From contig JAAOED010000005.1 in the NCBI GenBank assembly GCA_016466735.1, positions 55,966-119,965 on the forward strand: a DNA stretch of 64,000 nucleotides. Direction: 5' to 3'. The DNA is from Weissella confusa. Lineage in GTDB: Bacteria > Bacillota > Bacilli > Lactobacillales > Lactobacillaceae. The notes under the pieces are model-generated. The model had not been told where the DNA came from. It was given only the letters and a program-made list of their open reading frames with translations, and searched no databases. Shown in pieces: positions 1 to 7,129 of this stretch. How positions within the stretch are numbered: the first letter of the stretch is position 1; every line of letters begins with the position of its first letter. The translations under genes and the position numbers were made by a program.

Positions 1-446
1 GTCGCTGACCCAATCATAATCGTAAGTGAGTACATTGATGTGTATACACCCACCTTATGTGAGAAATATGACGCGACGAACGTTGGCATAAAGACGTTCA
101 AGTGCGCAATTCCTGCACCAACCAGAACCGTACCAATCAACATCGTTGGCATCGTCACGACCAAGCGCAATGCGGTCCCCAAGAAGATTGATGCCAATGA
201 CAACCCCAACGCCTTTTTCAAGCCAAAGAACGACATCGTCTTTGACGCAAAATTAGAAATCAGCAGAAACATAACCAACGGAATCGTCGTCAAAATTCCC
301 AGTTGTCCTTTATCAACACCCAACTCACCTGAAATTTGCGTTAACATCAAGGGGAGCGTCGTAATGGGTGATCGCATAATCAACCCGATCAAGAGGACAC
401 TTGCTGCTAAAATCGCGCCAGTTGACGCTACTTTTTTATTACTCAT
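1..446 (-). CDS. MFS transporter, N-terminal part (cut by window edge)
   Basis: Reading the minus strand from ATG at 446, an open frame runs without a stop to the window edge (148 codons). It encodes a very hydrophobic protein starting MSNKKVASTG, with helices at about residues 8-25, 45-62, 75-95 and 100-120. The segment after the first helix (RSPITTLPLML) resembles the CynX/NimT group of the major facilitator superfamily, which exports or imports small organic anions or drugs. The Shine-Dalgarno-like GGGTGAG lies just before the ATG. The C-terminal two thirds lies outside the window, so the substrate cannot be guessed. Confidence 0.75.
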   Translation of the reverse strand, partial: MSNKKVASTGAILAASVLLIGLIMRSPITTLPLMLTQISGELGVDKGQLGILTTIPLVMFLLISNFASKTMSFFGLKKALGLSLASIFLGTALRLVVTMPTMLIGTVLVGAGIAHLNVFMPTFVASYFSHKVGVYTSMYSLTIMIGSA

Positions 447-509
447 ACTCACCCTGCTTTCAAAAACGTAAAAAACCTAGATTTCTAGAATATCATTTTT
501 TCGGGCAGT

Positions 510-545
510 AAAAAAGCCGTCATCCGACGAAATGACAGCTTTTCT
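510..545 (-). terminator. Rho-independent terminator after the ECF S-component gene
   Basis: Inverted repeat AAAAGCTGTCAT / ATGACGGCTTTTTT with an 8-base loop on the minus strand, directly after the stop of the gene ending at 549. A-rich and T-rich flanks on both sides mean it could work in both directions. Confidence 0.8.
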
Positions 546-548
546 GTA

Positions 549-1058
549 TTATTTACGCAACACCTTGCGGAATGGCACACTTAGCAACAACGCTAGAATG
601 AAGCCGACCAAGACTTGCATGATATTTGCGGGTACGTCAGTCAAGCTTGCCAAAGCTGCGCTTGACATAGTCATCTTGGCACCACCAGTTAGCCAAGTCA
701 AGAATGCCCCGGCAATCCAGTACCCAACGACCATAACCAACCCACCTAAGAAATTACCCCAGACACGCTTGCCAATACGTTCATCCATCGCAAATTGCCC
801 AAGCACCCAACCTTCAAGGCCGTGAATAATGAATGAAAAAATCATCCATTGTGGGTAACCAGCTAGCAAATCAAGTAGTAAGCCCGTCAATCCTCCAACA
901 AAGGCCCCTGTTTTTGAACCATAATGCCAAGCGGCAATGAAAATTCCCGTTTCGACCAATGACACAAAGCCAGTTGGCGTTGGCAACTTCACGACGTAAC
1001 TCAACACAATATTAACAGCGATAATAACTGCTGCGATTGTTAATTGCTTTGTTTTCAT
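549..1058 (-). CDS. ECF transporter S component, HmpT/ThiW-like
   Basis: A 169-residue integral membrane protein with about six helices, the usual size of an ECF-type substrate-binding S component. It would pair with the shared EcfAA'T module encoded elsewhere. The N-terminal block (TIAAVIIAVNIVLSYVVKLP) and the conserved Gly/Asp-rich central part (GGLTGLLLDLLAGYP) are typical of the ThiW/HmpT group that imports thiazole or hydroxymethylpyrimidine precursors. The start follows AGGGGTAAA located in the last codons of the upstream kinase gene, so the two are translationally coupled. The kinase acts on pyrimidine or pyridoxine alcohols, which supports a B1 or B6 precursor as substrate; the exact ligand is inferred. 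Confidence 0.8.
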   Translation of the reverse strand: MKTKQLTIAAVIIAVNIVLSYVVKLPTPTGFVSLVETGIFIAAWHYGSKTGAFVGGLTGLLLDLLAGYPQWMIFSFIIHGLEGWVLGQFAMDERIGKRVWGNFLGGLVMVVGYWIAGAFLTWLTGGAKMTMSSAALASLTDVPANIMQVLVGFILALLLSVPFRKVLRK

Positions 1059-1059
1059 A

Positions 1060-1872
1060 TTATTTACCCCTTAAACGGCGGGCAGCTTGCCACACATTAC
1101 CGACCGAAAAATCATCGTTCAATGCAACACCGTTTTTAATTCCCCAATAAACAAAATCTTTTGCATCTTTCACCGCGTCTACCGGCGCCTTACCAGTCGC
1201 TAGTTGACTTGCAATGGCTGAGGCAAAGGTGCATCCAGCGCCATTGTTAAACGCACTGTCGAGCTTCTGAGAGCCTAGAAAAATCGGTTCTGCCCCAGTC
1301 GTGACAACATCAGTCGCCTCATCACCAGATAAGCGTGCGCCTCCCTTTACAACAACGGCCTCAGCACCAAAGCCACGAATAATTTCCGCAGCCTTTGCTA
1401 AGTCGGCCTTATCCTTAATCTTAATACCAGCAAGCAATTCGCCTTCAACCAAGTTAGGTGTCGTCATAGAAGCCAGTGGCAACAAGTCGTGTTGGAACGC
1501 TGCCACCAACTCAGCAACATCCACATCGTCCGTTTCTTTAAAAGCCATCACCGGATCGATAATCACAGGCAGATTAGTTGCATAACGACGCAAATAATCT
1601 GCCACCATGTGCACGTGACCGACAGTTGGCAGCAAACCTACCTTCACGCCAGCAACATCATCTAAAGCAAAAATAGACTGCAATTGCGCATCGAGAACAT
1701 CCAACGGCACGGGATGAATCGTAAAGTCATCCTTAGTCACCGTGACAATACTCGTAATCACGCTAAGCCCAAAATAGCCATACTCATTAAAGGTCGCCAA
1801 ATCAGCTTGTATCCCACCGCCGGCTAAAATATCCGAGCCAGCAATCGTCACCATTTTCTTCGGATTCTCCAT
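1060..1872 (-). CDS. Hydroxymethylpyrimidine/pyridoxine kinase (ThiD/PdxK family)
   Basis: A ribokinase-fold kinase of 270 residues. The N-terminal TIAGSD...GGIQADLATF is the substrate-binding signature of the ThiD/PdxK family, and NNGAGCTFASAIAS near residue 210 is the anion-hole/catalytic Gly-Ala-Gly-Cys block. It phosphorylates either hydroxymethylpyrimidine (thiamine route) or pyridoxine/pyridoxal. Gram-positive members are hard to assign from sequence alone, so no symbol is given. TTG-ATG precedes the frame; the ATG at 1872 is preferred, with GAAGGGAAG upstream. It is followed at once by a predicted vitamin-precursor transporter, so uptake and trapping by phosphorylation are probably coupled. 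Confidence 0.85.
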   Translation of the reverse strand: MENPKKMVTIAGSDILAGGGIQADLATFNEYGYFGLSVITSIVTVTKDDFTIHPVPLDVLDAQLQSIFALDDVAGVKVGLLPTVGHVHMVADYLRRYATNLPVIIDPVMAFKETDDVDVAELVAAFQHDLLPLASMTTPNLVEGELLAGIKIKDKADLAKAAEIIRGFGAEAVVVKGGARLSGDEATDVVTTGAEPIFLGSQKLDSAFNNGAGCTFASAIASQLATGKAPVDAVKDAKDFVYWGIKNGVALNDDFSVGNVWQAARRLRGK

Positions 1873-1944
1873 CAACTTCGCTTCCCTTCACAAGTCATAC
1901 ATGTAGTTTATCACAGATTATATTGTCAGAGTATGAAGAACTAA

Positions 1945-2115
1945 TATGCGCACAGTACCGGTTTAAGTCCGTGGGCTGCGCTGATTGTGCTTATCTTAGC
2001 CTCGCCAAGTATTATTCGTGCAATTGCAGCGTTGTACGTGGCAATTAAGCGGGTAAACTTCGAGACAAAAGAAAAGCGTCCACCACAGTAGTGATGGACA
2101 CCTAACCAACGAATT
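1945..2115 (+). other. Possible type I toxin-like locus (degraded or non-ATG start)
   Basis: The + strand frame from 1945 to a stop near 2090 encodes a short hydrophobic stretch (LIVLILASPSIIRAIAALYV) followed by a charged tail ending KEKRPPQ. That is the layout of Fst/holin-like type I toxins of lactobacilli. No ATG is in frame, and an ATG at 1946 in another frame stops after six codons, so the start is either non-canonical or the gene is broken. A stem (GTCCACCAC / GTAGTGATGGAC) overlaps the stop, and a strong terminator follows at 2131-2164, as in such small toxin transcripts. Apart from this, the 1873-2567 stretch holds only terminators and the left prophage junction. Confidence 0.3.
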
Positions 2116-2130
2116 CCTAGGAACCTGTCG

Positions 2131-2164
2131 CCCACTGAAGCTTGCACCTTCAGTGGGCTTTTTG
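2131..2164 (+). terminator. Strong rho-independent terminator
   Basis: Perfect ten-base stem CCCACTGAAG / CTTCAGTGGG with a short loop, followed by CTTTTTG on the + strand. It ends the small toxin-like transcript described just upstream. Confidence 0.85.
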
Positions 2165-2237
2165 TATGTCAAAATTTTACCACAGTTCACACAAAGGTGT
2201 CTATTTCTAAAAAACATGTGTGCAACGCAAAGCAAAT

Positions 2238-2268
2238 AAAAAAGAGTGAACATTGAATTCACTCTTTT
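2238..2268 (+). terminator. Terminator-like hairpin duplicated at the right junction
   Basis: AAAAGAGTGAA / TTCACTCTTTT hairpin. Nearly the same hairpin follows the integrase stop at 35254-35286, so it belongs to the segment shared by the two prophage ends. Confidence 0.7.
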
Positions 2269-2314
2269 ACGGTGGATAAGCCACGTAAGCACGAAATTTT
2301 ATTTCAAAAAATCA

Positions 2315-2390
2315 TGGCCCCACGGTGGCCCCACGAATCGCTTTAAAGCCCAGTATAATAAGCTTTAAATTACTTCACGGCGTCTTTCAT
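2315..2390. repeat. attL (left prophage junction, HU 3'-end copy)
   Basis: This stretch matches 35332-35406 with only a few substitutions. It holds two GGCCCCAC boxes 11 bases apart, the hairpin region (TTTAAAGCCC...GGCTTTAAA-like) and a copy of the final HU codons (Lys-Asp-Ala-Val-Lys-stop on the minus strand). The longest identical block is GCTTTAAATTACTTCACGGC, a candidate crossover core. The HU-like codons here differ from true hup at synonymous positions (GAC/GAT, AAA/AAG), as expected for a phage-borne replacement 3' end. Confidence 0.85.
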
Positions 2391-2473
2391 ATAGGGTTTG
2401 AGAACACTCAGGCACCCTTCAAACGCCGTTAAATCAACAATTAGATTTTGGGTAACTTCTGGAAAACTTCGTG

Positions 2474-2493
2474 TGGCCCCACGTCGGCCCCAC
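2474..2493. repeat. Third GGCCCCAC doublet, probable integrase arm site
   Basis: TGGCCCCAC and CGGCCCCAC separated by the same 11-base period as the doublets at 2315-2334 and 35332-35351. It lies just inside the left prophage end, where a P'-arm binding site of a tyrosine integrase would be expected. The function is inferred from position and repetition. Confidence 0.5.
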
Positions 2494-2567
2494 GCAGTCC
2501 CATAATCGAAACATCCAAGAACATTTTTTGTTCATATACTTTTTAATATAGAAGAAAGAATTTAACC

Positions 2568-2879
2568 ATGAATACACAACACCTTTTAAACTTAATCAAA
2601 TTACGAATTGGTTCAGATGCTCACGTTGCTATTCAGGACGACGGCTCAATTCAATTATTGGTTACGAATTCACTTTTTATTTCTGCTGTTCGGAAGATCG
2701 AAACAGCAAAAACACAACTTCTCTTCGAAAATATTGTGCAACGAACGGATCAGGAAACCGCTGTGTTAAATCAAATTATCGAGTGCATGCGTGAATGCCA
2801 ATCAACATTACAGCCACTTAGCATTTCCTTGTTACACCCGGAAAAAGCTTCTCAAATCTTATTTACCACGAAACAATAG
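2568..2879 (+). CDS. Hypothetical 103-residue protein at the left prophage end
   Basis: A short + strand gene starting MNTQHLLNLIKLRIGSDAHV, with GAAGAAAG upstream of the ATG and a clear terminator after it at 2951-2984. It has no membrane segment and no motif I recognise; it looks like a small soluble alpha/beta protein. It is the only gene in the left 30 kb of the prophage transcribed rightward, next to attL, so it probably has its own promoter and may be expressed in the lysogen. Function unknown. Confidence 0.6.
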   Translation: MNTQHLLNLIKLRIGSDAHVAIQDDGSIQLLVTNSLFISAVRKIETAKTQLLFENIVQRTDQETAVLNQIIECMRECQSTLQPLSISLLHPEKASQILFTTKQ

Positions 2880-2950
2880 CCTTGCGTTGCCGTTTTAAAA
2901 CACACTAAACGGCACATTCGACACCATATTCCAGTATAATGATTCACCTC

Positions 2951-2984
2951 ACTCGCTGAAGTTGACAACCTCGGCGAGTTTTTT
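2951..2984 (+). terminator. Terminator of the 2568-2879 gene
   Basis: ACTCGCTGA ... TCGGCGAGT stem followed by TTTTTT on the + strand. Confidence 0.8.
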
Positions 2985-2989
2985 CATCC

Positions 2990-3607
2990 CTAAAAGAAAG
3001 AAATAATCTTAATAATTGATATCACTGCAATTATCGCATACAAAACGTTCTTAAAGGTTAACGGTTCGGTATTACTACCTTTGTCATTCTTCTCAACGTT
3101 ATTTAATTCAACCTTTTCTTCAGGTAAAGAATAACCTGAAATCGGTTTATACATGAATCCTAAATGCGGCCTACTTAGGAATTCTCCAAACCCCTCTTTA
3201 TCACCAACAATCAAAACTGTATCTCTGTCCCATTCTGCAAGAATGCTGTAGTTACCTGTTTTTTCAAGTTCAGCGTTTAAATACGCCATAAACTCTTTTC
3301 GAATCTTATGAGCAATTTGGTGTCGAGGCTTTAAATTGTTTTCGCCATACTTAACATCGTCTATCAATTCCGAAAAAATAAAATAATCACGTTTATATAT
3401 ATCCGTGTCTCGAATCAACGATTCAAATGTAACAGCAGTTGGATTTGATTCCCCATTAATGATTCCCCGCTCTGCACGTTCAACAATCCTCTTAAGCAGC
3501 TTTGGAAATGCTTCTTCCCTCATTTTTTCCTGAAACTCAATCAGTTCTTTATTCTGCTCACGATTATAATCACGCTTGAGATCCAGCATTTCTTCCTTAG
3601 ATTTCAT
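2990..3607 (-). CDS. Hypothetical tail-anchored protein
   Basis: A 205-residue protein: a charged N-terminus (about residues 1-45, Lys/Glu-rich, probably helical), a soluble middle, a low-complexity linker (about 165-183) and one C-terminal membrane helix (about 186-205, NVLYAIIAVISIIKIISFF). The start has AAAAGGAC upstream. It lies beyond the restriction genes at the left end of the cargo block and is AT-rich like them. A segment reading RHQIAH fits the loose R-x4-H spacing of HEPN proteins, but the surrounding sequence does not look like that fold, so I do not assign it. Membrane-tethered accessory or exclusion function is possible but unproven. Confidence 0.6.
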   Translation of the reverse strand: MKSKEEMLDLKRDYNREQNKELIEFQEKMREEAFPKLLKRIVERAERGIINGESNPTAVTFESLIRDTDIYKRDYFIFSELIDDVKYGENNLKPRHQIAHKIRKEFMAYLNAELEKTGNYSILAEWDRDTVLIVGDKEGFGEFLSRPHLGFMYKPISGYSLPEEKVELNNVEKNDKGSNTEPLTFKNVLYAIIAVISIIKIISFF

Positions 3608-3787
3608 ATAACAGTCCTTTTAATTATTACAAACACCTTTTATTAAATTTGTTTGAAAAAACGGTCCAAATTCACAACCTCACGACCCTTAGATTAGTCA
3701 GCCTAAGTAGATTCGGCACGTCAACAGCCACCCCATTAATGTCAGTTTTTGATCTTATGATGCGATTTCGGACTAGTTTTCTAGTTT

Positions 3788-3835
3788 GGTGAGTCTCAGC
3801 ATAAGGGCAATGTTTTGCCCGATAGAAGCCTCACC
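3788..3835 (-). other. Nested hairpin between cargo genes
   Basis: On the minus strand GGTGAG ... GGGCAA-aaca-TTGCCC ... CTCACC forms a two-part stem-loop after the stop at 3882. No long T-tract follows, so it may be a weak terminator or mRNA end stabiliser for the restriction operon. The remainder of 3608-3881 shows no gene. Confidence 0.4.
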
Positions 3836-3881
3836 GAGTCTCTAGATTTTCTTTTTTTAATTGCAGAGCGTGTCAGATGAA

Positions 3882-4508
3882 CTACTTTGCGATCGTAGTA
3901 TACCCTGCAACCATTTTCTCTCCGCCTAGTTGAATAAATTTATCTTCAACACTCCCATTCAATACATTATACACATTAGAGTGGTTTACCAATTCCAGGT
4001 ACTCGGACGCAGTCAGTTTATTTTTATAGATGACCATTAGCTCAGCAAAAGTCAGAACTTTAAATTCAATATTCAACACCTCGTTAATATCTTTTAATAC
4101 TTGCCAAAAATCACTTCGTTTGTTTGGAAATATATCAAATACAATTATCGGTACCAAATCACTAACATTTAGTTCATCATTCGTTGCTCTAATAGCTAGT
4201 GCATCAAGAAGTCTGCGATACGTATTTAAACTATCAGTGGTACCAAACTCGAACTCAAACAAATACGTTGTATCTGAATAGTCCAAATCCGCATCGATTC
4301 TAAAATTTGAATTTCCTTGTTGGTATATATTGATTGGCATATGCAAAGATTCATGAATAAAACTAATAATTTTATTTTTTTCATTTACTTCTATACTTTC
4401 AAACCACTTAATCAAGCTAACAGTATTTTGCGTTGAAATTGCTCGCTCTTGAAATTCGATTACCGCTTCTTTCTGCCGTTGCTCAGTTTTAATTTGTTGA
4501 ATGTCCAT
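3882..4508 (-). CDS. Candidate small subunit of a type IIS restriction endonuclease
   Basis: A 208-residue protein whose start overlaps the stop of the larger nuclease gene, so the two are probably made together. Residues 72-87 (acidic D72/D74/D76, then an extended strand ending E85-F-E87) have the spacing of a PD-(D/E)XK core and resemble the D-x-x...E-V-T block of the BspD6I/AlwI group. The place, size and pairing fit the small, second-strand-cutting subunit of heterodimeric type IIS enzymes such as BsrDI, BtsI and BspD6I. That assignment is inference from context and motif spacing; no direct homology was computed. Confidence 0.5.
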   Translation of the reverse strand: MDIQQIKTEQRQKEAVIEFQERAISTQNTVSLIKWFESIEVNEKNKIISFIHESLHMPINIYQQGNSNFRIDADLDYSDTTYLFEFEFGTTDSLNTYRRLLDALAIRATNDELNVSDLVPIIVFDIFPNKRSDFWQVLKDINEVLNIEFKVLTFAELMVIYKNKLTASEYLELVNHSNVYNVLNGSVEDKFIQLGGEKMVAGYTTIAK

Positions 4509-6115
4509 TAGATTTCTACCATCCCCATACTCTTAGCCAGTTTGTCTAAATCAACAAGTCGTTTACCTTGAGACACATCAAGCGCTAACCGAAGAAGTGT
4601 ACGTAAATCAATCATCGCTATCTGAATATCATATTGCTCTGCATACGCTCTAATCAGTTGATCAACCTTTGAACCTGAAGTGGGATAATCAAATCCGACA
4701 ACGAAAGAAGAATCGTCATCGCGATACGGTCCATATTTACGAGCTTTCAGCAATATCTTATTTTCAAGAGCTTGCTCAATTGATTTTATATTAATCCTAG
4801 AAACCTCTGTTTTTGATTTAATTTCAACCGGAATAGTTCTATTTTCAAAGCTGATAATCAAATCTTCCCGCTGAGCGTTCTGTCCATGAGGCGATACCTT
4901 CACCTCAAACCCTAGCATACTAAACAGAATGCCAATAAATGGATAGAACTCCTCCTTCGTGAAATACCCTGCCGCCTTCACAACCTTTTCAAAATCTTTA
5001 TCTGAAGCATATTGTATTCCTTGTTCATCTAAAAACGAACTAAAGTCTGTGCTAGTACTCTTGTTGACAGTTTTCTCTATATACCTGACATGGGTAGAAA
5101 TAATATTTTTTGGCTTCGCTTCTGTAATCGAAGATGCTGCATTCGAATTTGCTGAGCTGTATCTAGTTCTATTAGAAGTGACATCATCAGAATCCAAAAT
5201 TCCTTCTTCAAGTAGAATTTTGTCAACCGTTGAGGCATTAAATAATTGATACGGAGATCCGAACACCTTTATATTTGGATTTCTCAGATTCGATACATCA
5301 AACATTGCGTCCTTGAGATAGTAGAAAAAGGAACTGTACACCAATTCTGAAAAATCTGCATCATTTTGATCTGCGAGTCTCAGGAAGTGTTCGTACTCAT
5401 CATCAGCAATCCTTTGCCCTTTGATCGTTAATTCAAAAAAGTTTCGCTTCTTTTCAAACCAACCAACTTTTTGAATTCCCGCAATCATAAGCCGGGTGTA
5501 ATTCTTTTGTGTGTTAACAGAAATTTCATCTGAAATCTCTTCCATATACACAGATGGGTTGATCTTTGCTAGTCTATTTTTCTTAATGAAGGCAGAGGAA
5601 GATGCCAAATTTTCATACTTCTCGGTCATTGGTCCGGTGATTATTTCATCACGTGAAATTTTTCCATCCGCAGCCCTACTAGTTCTCAGTACATTTAATA
5701 CCGGATATCCATCGTAAGAAGATTTCGTATTAATTACAGAGTTGGGAGCGGTCCAACGCAAAAAAGACGCTTCGAAAAAGCTAATACCTTGAAATTCCGT
5801 ATTCAAAATTAGATTACCCAACGTTGTGACCTCAATATCACTCAATCCGTCGCCGGCTAACCACCCAAGCCAACGATATGTTTCTGTATAGGCTTTGGCC
5901 TGATTATATATTGAATCTCGACTTTTATCCTTTCTTTGAGAAGCCTTGAATGCCGCTTCACCAGTTTTCCCAACTGCAGACGCATTGTTCGTCTGGGCTA
6001 AAATTAAAGCTATGTCATCAACAGAATATATAGCCCCTGAATCATCTGAAAATGTATCTCTAAACATTGAAATCATATGTTCAATGTTAGATCCCGGATT
6101 AGGAAATCTAATCAT
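4508..6115 (-). CDS. Restriction endonuclease, AlwI/BspD6I-like large subunit
   Basis: A 535-residue protein. Residues about 40-290 look like a helical DNA-recognition region; the block FLRWTAPNSV...GYPVLNVL at about 115-140 resembles the conserved region of AlwI-family type IIS enzymes. After a linker (about 330-365) the C-terminal domain holds a PD-(D/E)XK nuclease core: E417-D418, then E431-I-K433 (VEIKSKTE), with a Gln a little further on. It follows two methyltransferase genes after a terminator and has its own promoter (6140-6162). Start ATG at 6115 with AGGGG upstream. Together with the 208-residue partner it would cut DNA at an asymmetric site; specificity cannot be read from sequence. 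Confidence 0.7.
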   Translation of the reverse strand: MIRFPNPGSNIEHMISMFRDTFSDDSGAIYSVDDIALILAQTNNASAVGKTGEAAFKASQRKDKSRDSIYNQAKAYTETYRWLGWLAGDGLSDIEVTTLGNLILNTEFQGISFFEASFLRWTAPNSVINTKSSYDGYPVLNVLRTSRAADGKISRDEIITGPMTEKYENLASSSAFIKKNRLAKINPSVYMEEISDEISVNTQKNYTRLMIAGIQKVGWFEKKRNFFELTIKGQRIADDEYEHFLRLADQNDADFSELVYSSFFYYLKDAMFDVSNLRNPNIKVFGSPYQLFNASTVDKILLEEGILDSDDVTSNRTRYSSANSNAASSITEAKPKNIISTHVRYIEKTVNKSTSTDFSSFLDEQGIQYASDKDFEKVVKAAGYFTKEEFYPFIGILFSMLGFEVKVSPHGQNAQREDLIISFENRTIPVEIKSKTEVSRINIKSIEQALENKILLKARKYGPYRDDDSSFVVGFDYPTSGSKVDQLIRAYAEQYDIQIAMIDLRTLLRLALDVSQGKRLVDLDKLAKSMGMVEI

Positions 6116-6139
6116 AATGCGTACCCCTAATGATTTTTA

Positions 6140-6162
6140 TTAACACTGTTAACATTATATCA
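6140..6162 (-). promoter_or_regulatory. Promoter of the restriction genes with a palindrome
   Basis: On the minus strand TGATATAAT is an extended -10 box, followed directly by the palindrome TTAACAgTGTTAA ahead of the nuclease start at 6115. A repressor binding here would block only the nuclease genes, giving the delay relative to methylation that restriction systems need. No separate controller gene was found. Confidence 0.55.
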
Positions 6163-6228
6163 TCATCAGGTATTACTCACTTTCAGTTATTTGAAGCATA
6201 TTTGATATTTTTAAAGATTTATGCAAAT

Positions 6229-6258
6229 TAAAAAGCCGACCTAATTGGTCGGCTTTTA
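6229..6258 (-). terminator. Terminator between methyltransferase and nuclease genes
   Basis: AAAGCCGACC-taat-TGGTCGGCTTTTT hairpin with T-runs on both strands. It separates methyltransferase from nuclease transcription. Confidence 0.85.
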
Positions 6259-6280
6259 TTCAGAATAAATTCTTGACCTG

Positions 6281-7126
6281 TCAAAAAAGCAAGTCACTTC
6301 CTGATTCTCTAACTTTGTTGACACGATCCATACCTACGTCAACCCACTTTTGCTCCAACTCAAACCCAATCCACTTAATTTTGTGACCTTGTTGATTAAG
6401 TCGTTCCGCTACAACGGCAGTCGTACCCGACCCCATAAACGGATCCAACAAAGTGCCCTCGTAGAGTCCCTCGGCGTTTTTCGGCATATATGCTTTCAAA
6501 ATCTCAAGCATTAACGACTCTGGCTTTTGCGTCGGGTGTTCAGTTCGTTCTTTTTCAAAAGCTTTGCCCGCAAGTGCCGGATACTCCCAAATATCACTTC
6601 GAAGTGCACCTAACGGATTTGGCTTCCATTCCTTCTTATTTCCATTTTTGTCTTTATAGAAAACTGGATTCTGCAAACGCTTGGTACTTTTGTACGGCAC
6701 CCTCACGTCGTCAGCATTGTACGTCCATATTTTATTGCTTTTTGAAAACCACAAAAAGGGCTCGTAAGTAGTAGCTGGAGCCTTCTTCGATCGAGAAAAA
6801 CCGTTCTCGTACCTCCAAATATTCATTCGACGGTAAAACAATCCAGATTGATACATAATCACTTGTAAGAATCCAATATAATCGTGGATTCCAAACCAGA
6901 TTAGTGATCCATTTTTTGATAGTACATCTCGTAAACGTTTAATTCTTTGTTCACTTATCGCCAAGAAATCATCCAAACTCAGCATATCCGAGTCGTTACC
7001 AAAATCCTTGTTGATGTTGTACGGTGGATCCGTAAGGATTAAATCAATTTGAACGCCCGCTTCAACTAGTTGCCGAACCGCATCGTCACTATCGGCCTGA
7101 TAAATATTGCCCCACTCGTATTGCAA
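6281..7126 (-). CDS. DNA amino-methyltransferase, beta-type (M1 of the RM system)
   Basis: A 281-residue SAM-dependent DNA methyltransferase. The catalytic DPPY (D33-Y36) comes first and the SAM-binding motif I (DPFMGSGTT, from 228) last, preceded by HPTQKP; this order defines the beta class, usually N6-adenine. The target-recognition part would lie between about residues 75 and 205. The start is TTG at 7126, four bases from the stop of the preceding methyltransferase, with AAAGGTTGTG as ribosome site. Two methyltransferases are needed to protect both strands of an asymmetric site, which fits the type IIS reading of this operon. Confidence 0.9.
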   Translation of the reverse strand: MQYEWGNIYQADSDDAVRQLVEAGVQIDLILTDPPYNINKDFGNDSDMLSLDDFLAISEQRIKRLRDVLSKNGSLIWFGIHDYIGFLQVIMYQSGLFYRRMNIWRYENGFSRSKKAPATTYEPFLWFSKSNKIWTYNADDVRVPYKSTKRLQNPVFYKDKNGNKKEWKPNPLGALRSDIWEYPALAGKAFEKERTEHPTQKPESLMLEILKAYMPKNAEGLYEGTLLDPFMGSGTTAVVAERLNQQGHKIKWIGFELEQKWVDVGMDRVNKVRESGSDLLF

Positions 7127-7129
7127 AAT

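Noticed and set aside
40..471. Open + strand frame of 143 codons over the transporter gene
   Set aside because: Low-complexity, no ribosome site; it is the antisense of the MFS transporter coding sequence, which shows clear helices in its own frame.
1941..2292. Two minus-strand frames of 68 and 98 codons in the left intergenic region
   Set aside because: They run through terminator hairpins and lack ribosome sites; composition is not protein-like.
2990..3607. RHQIAH in the tail-anchored protein as a third HEPN active site
   Set aside because: The spacing fits R-x4-H, but flanking sequence is too charged and lacks the helix pattern of the two convincing HEPN proteins.
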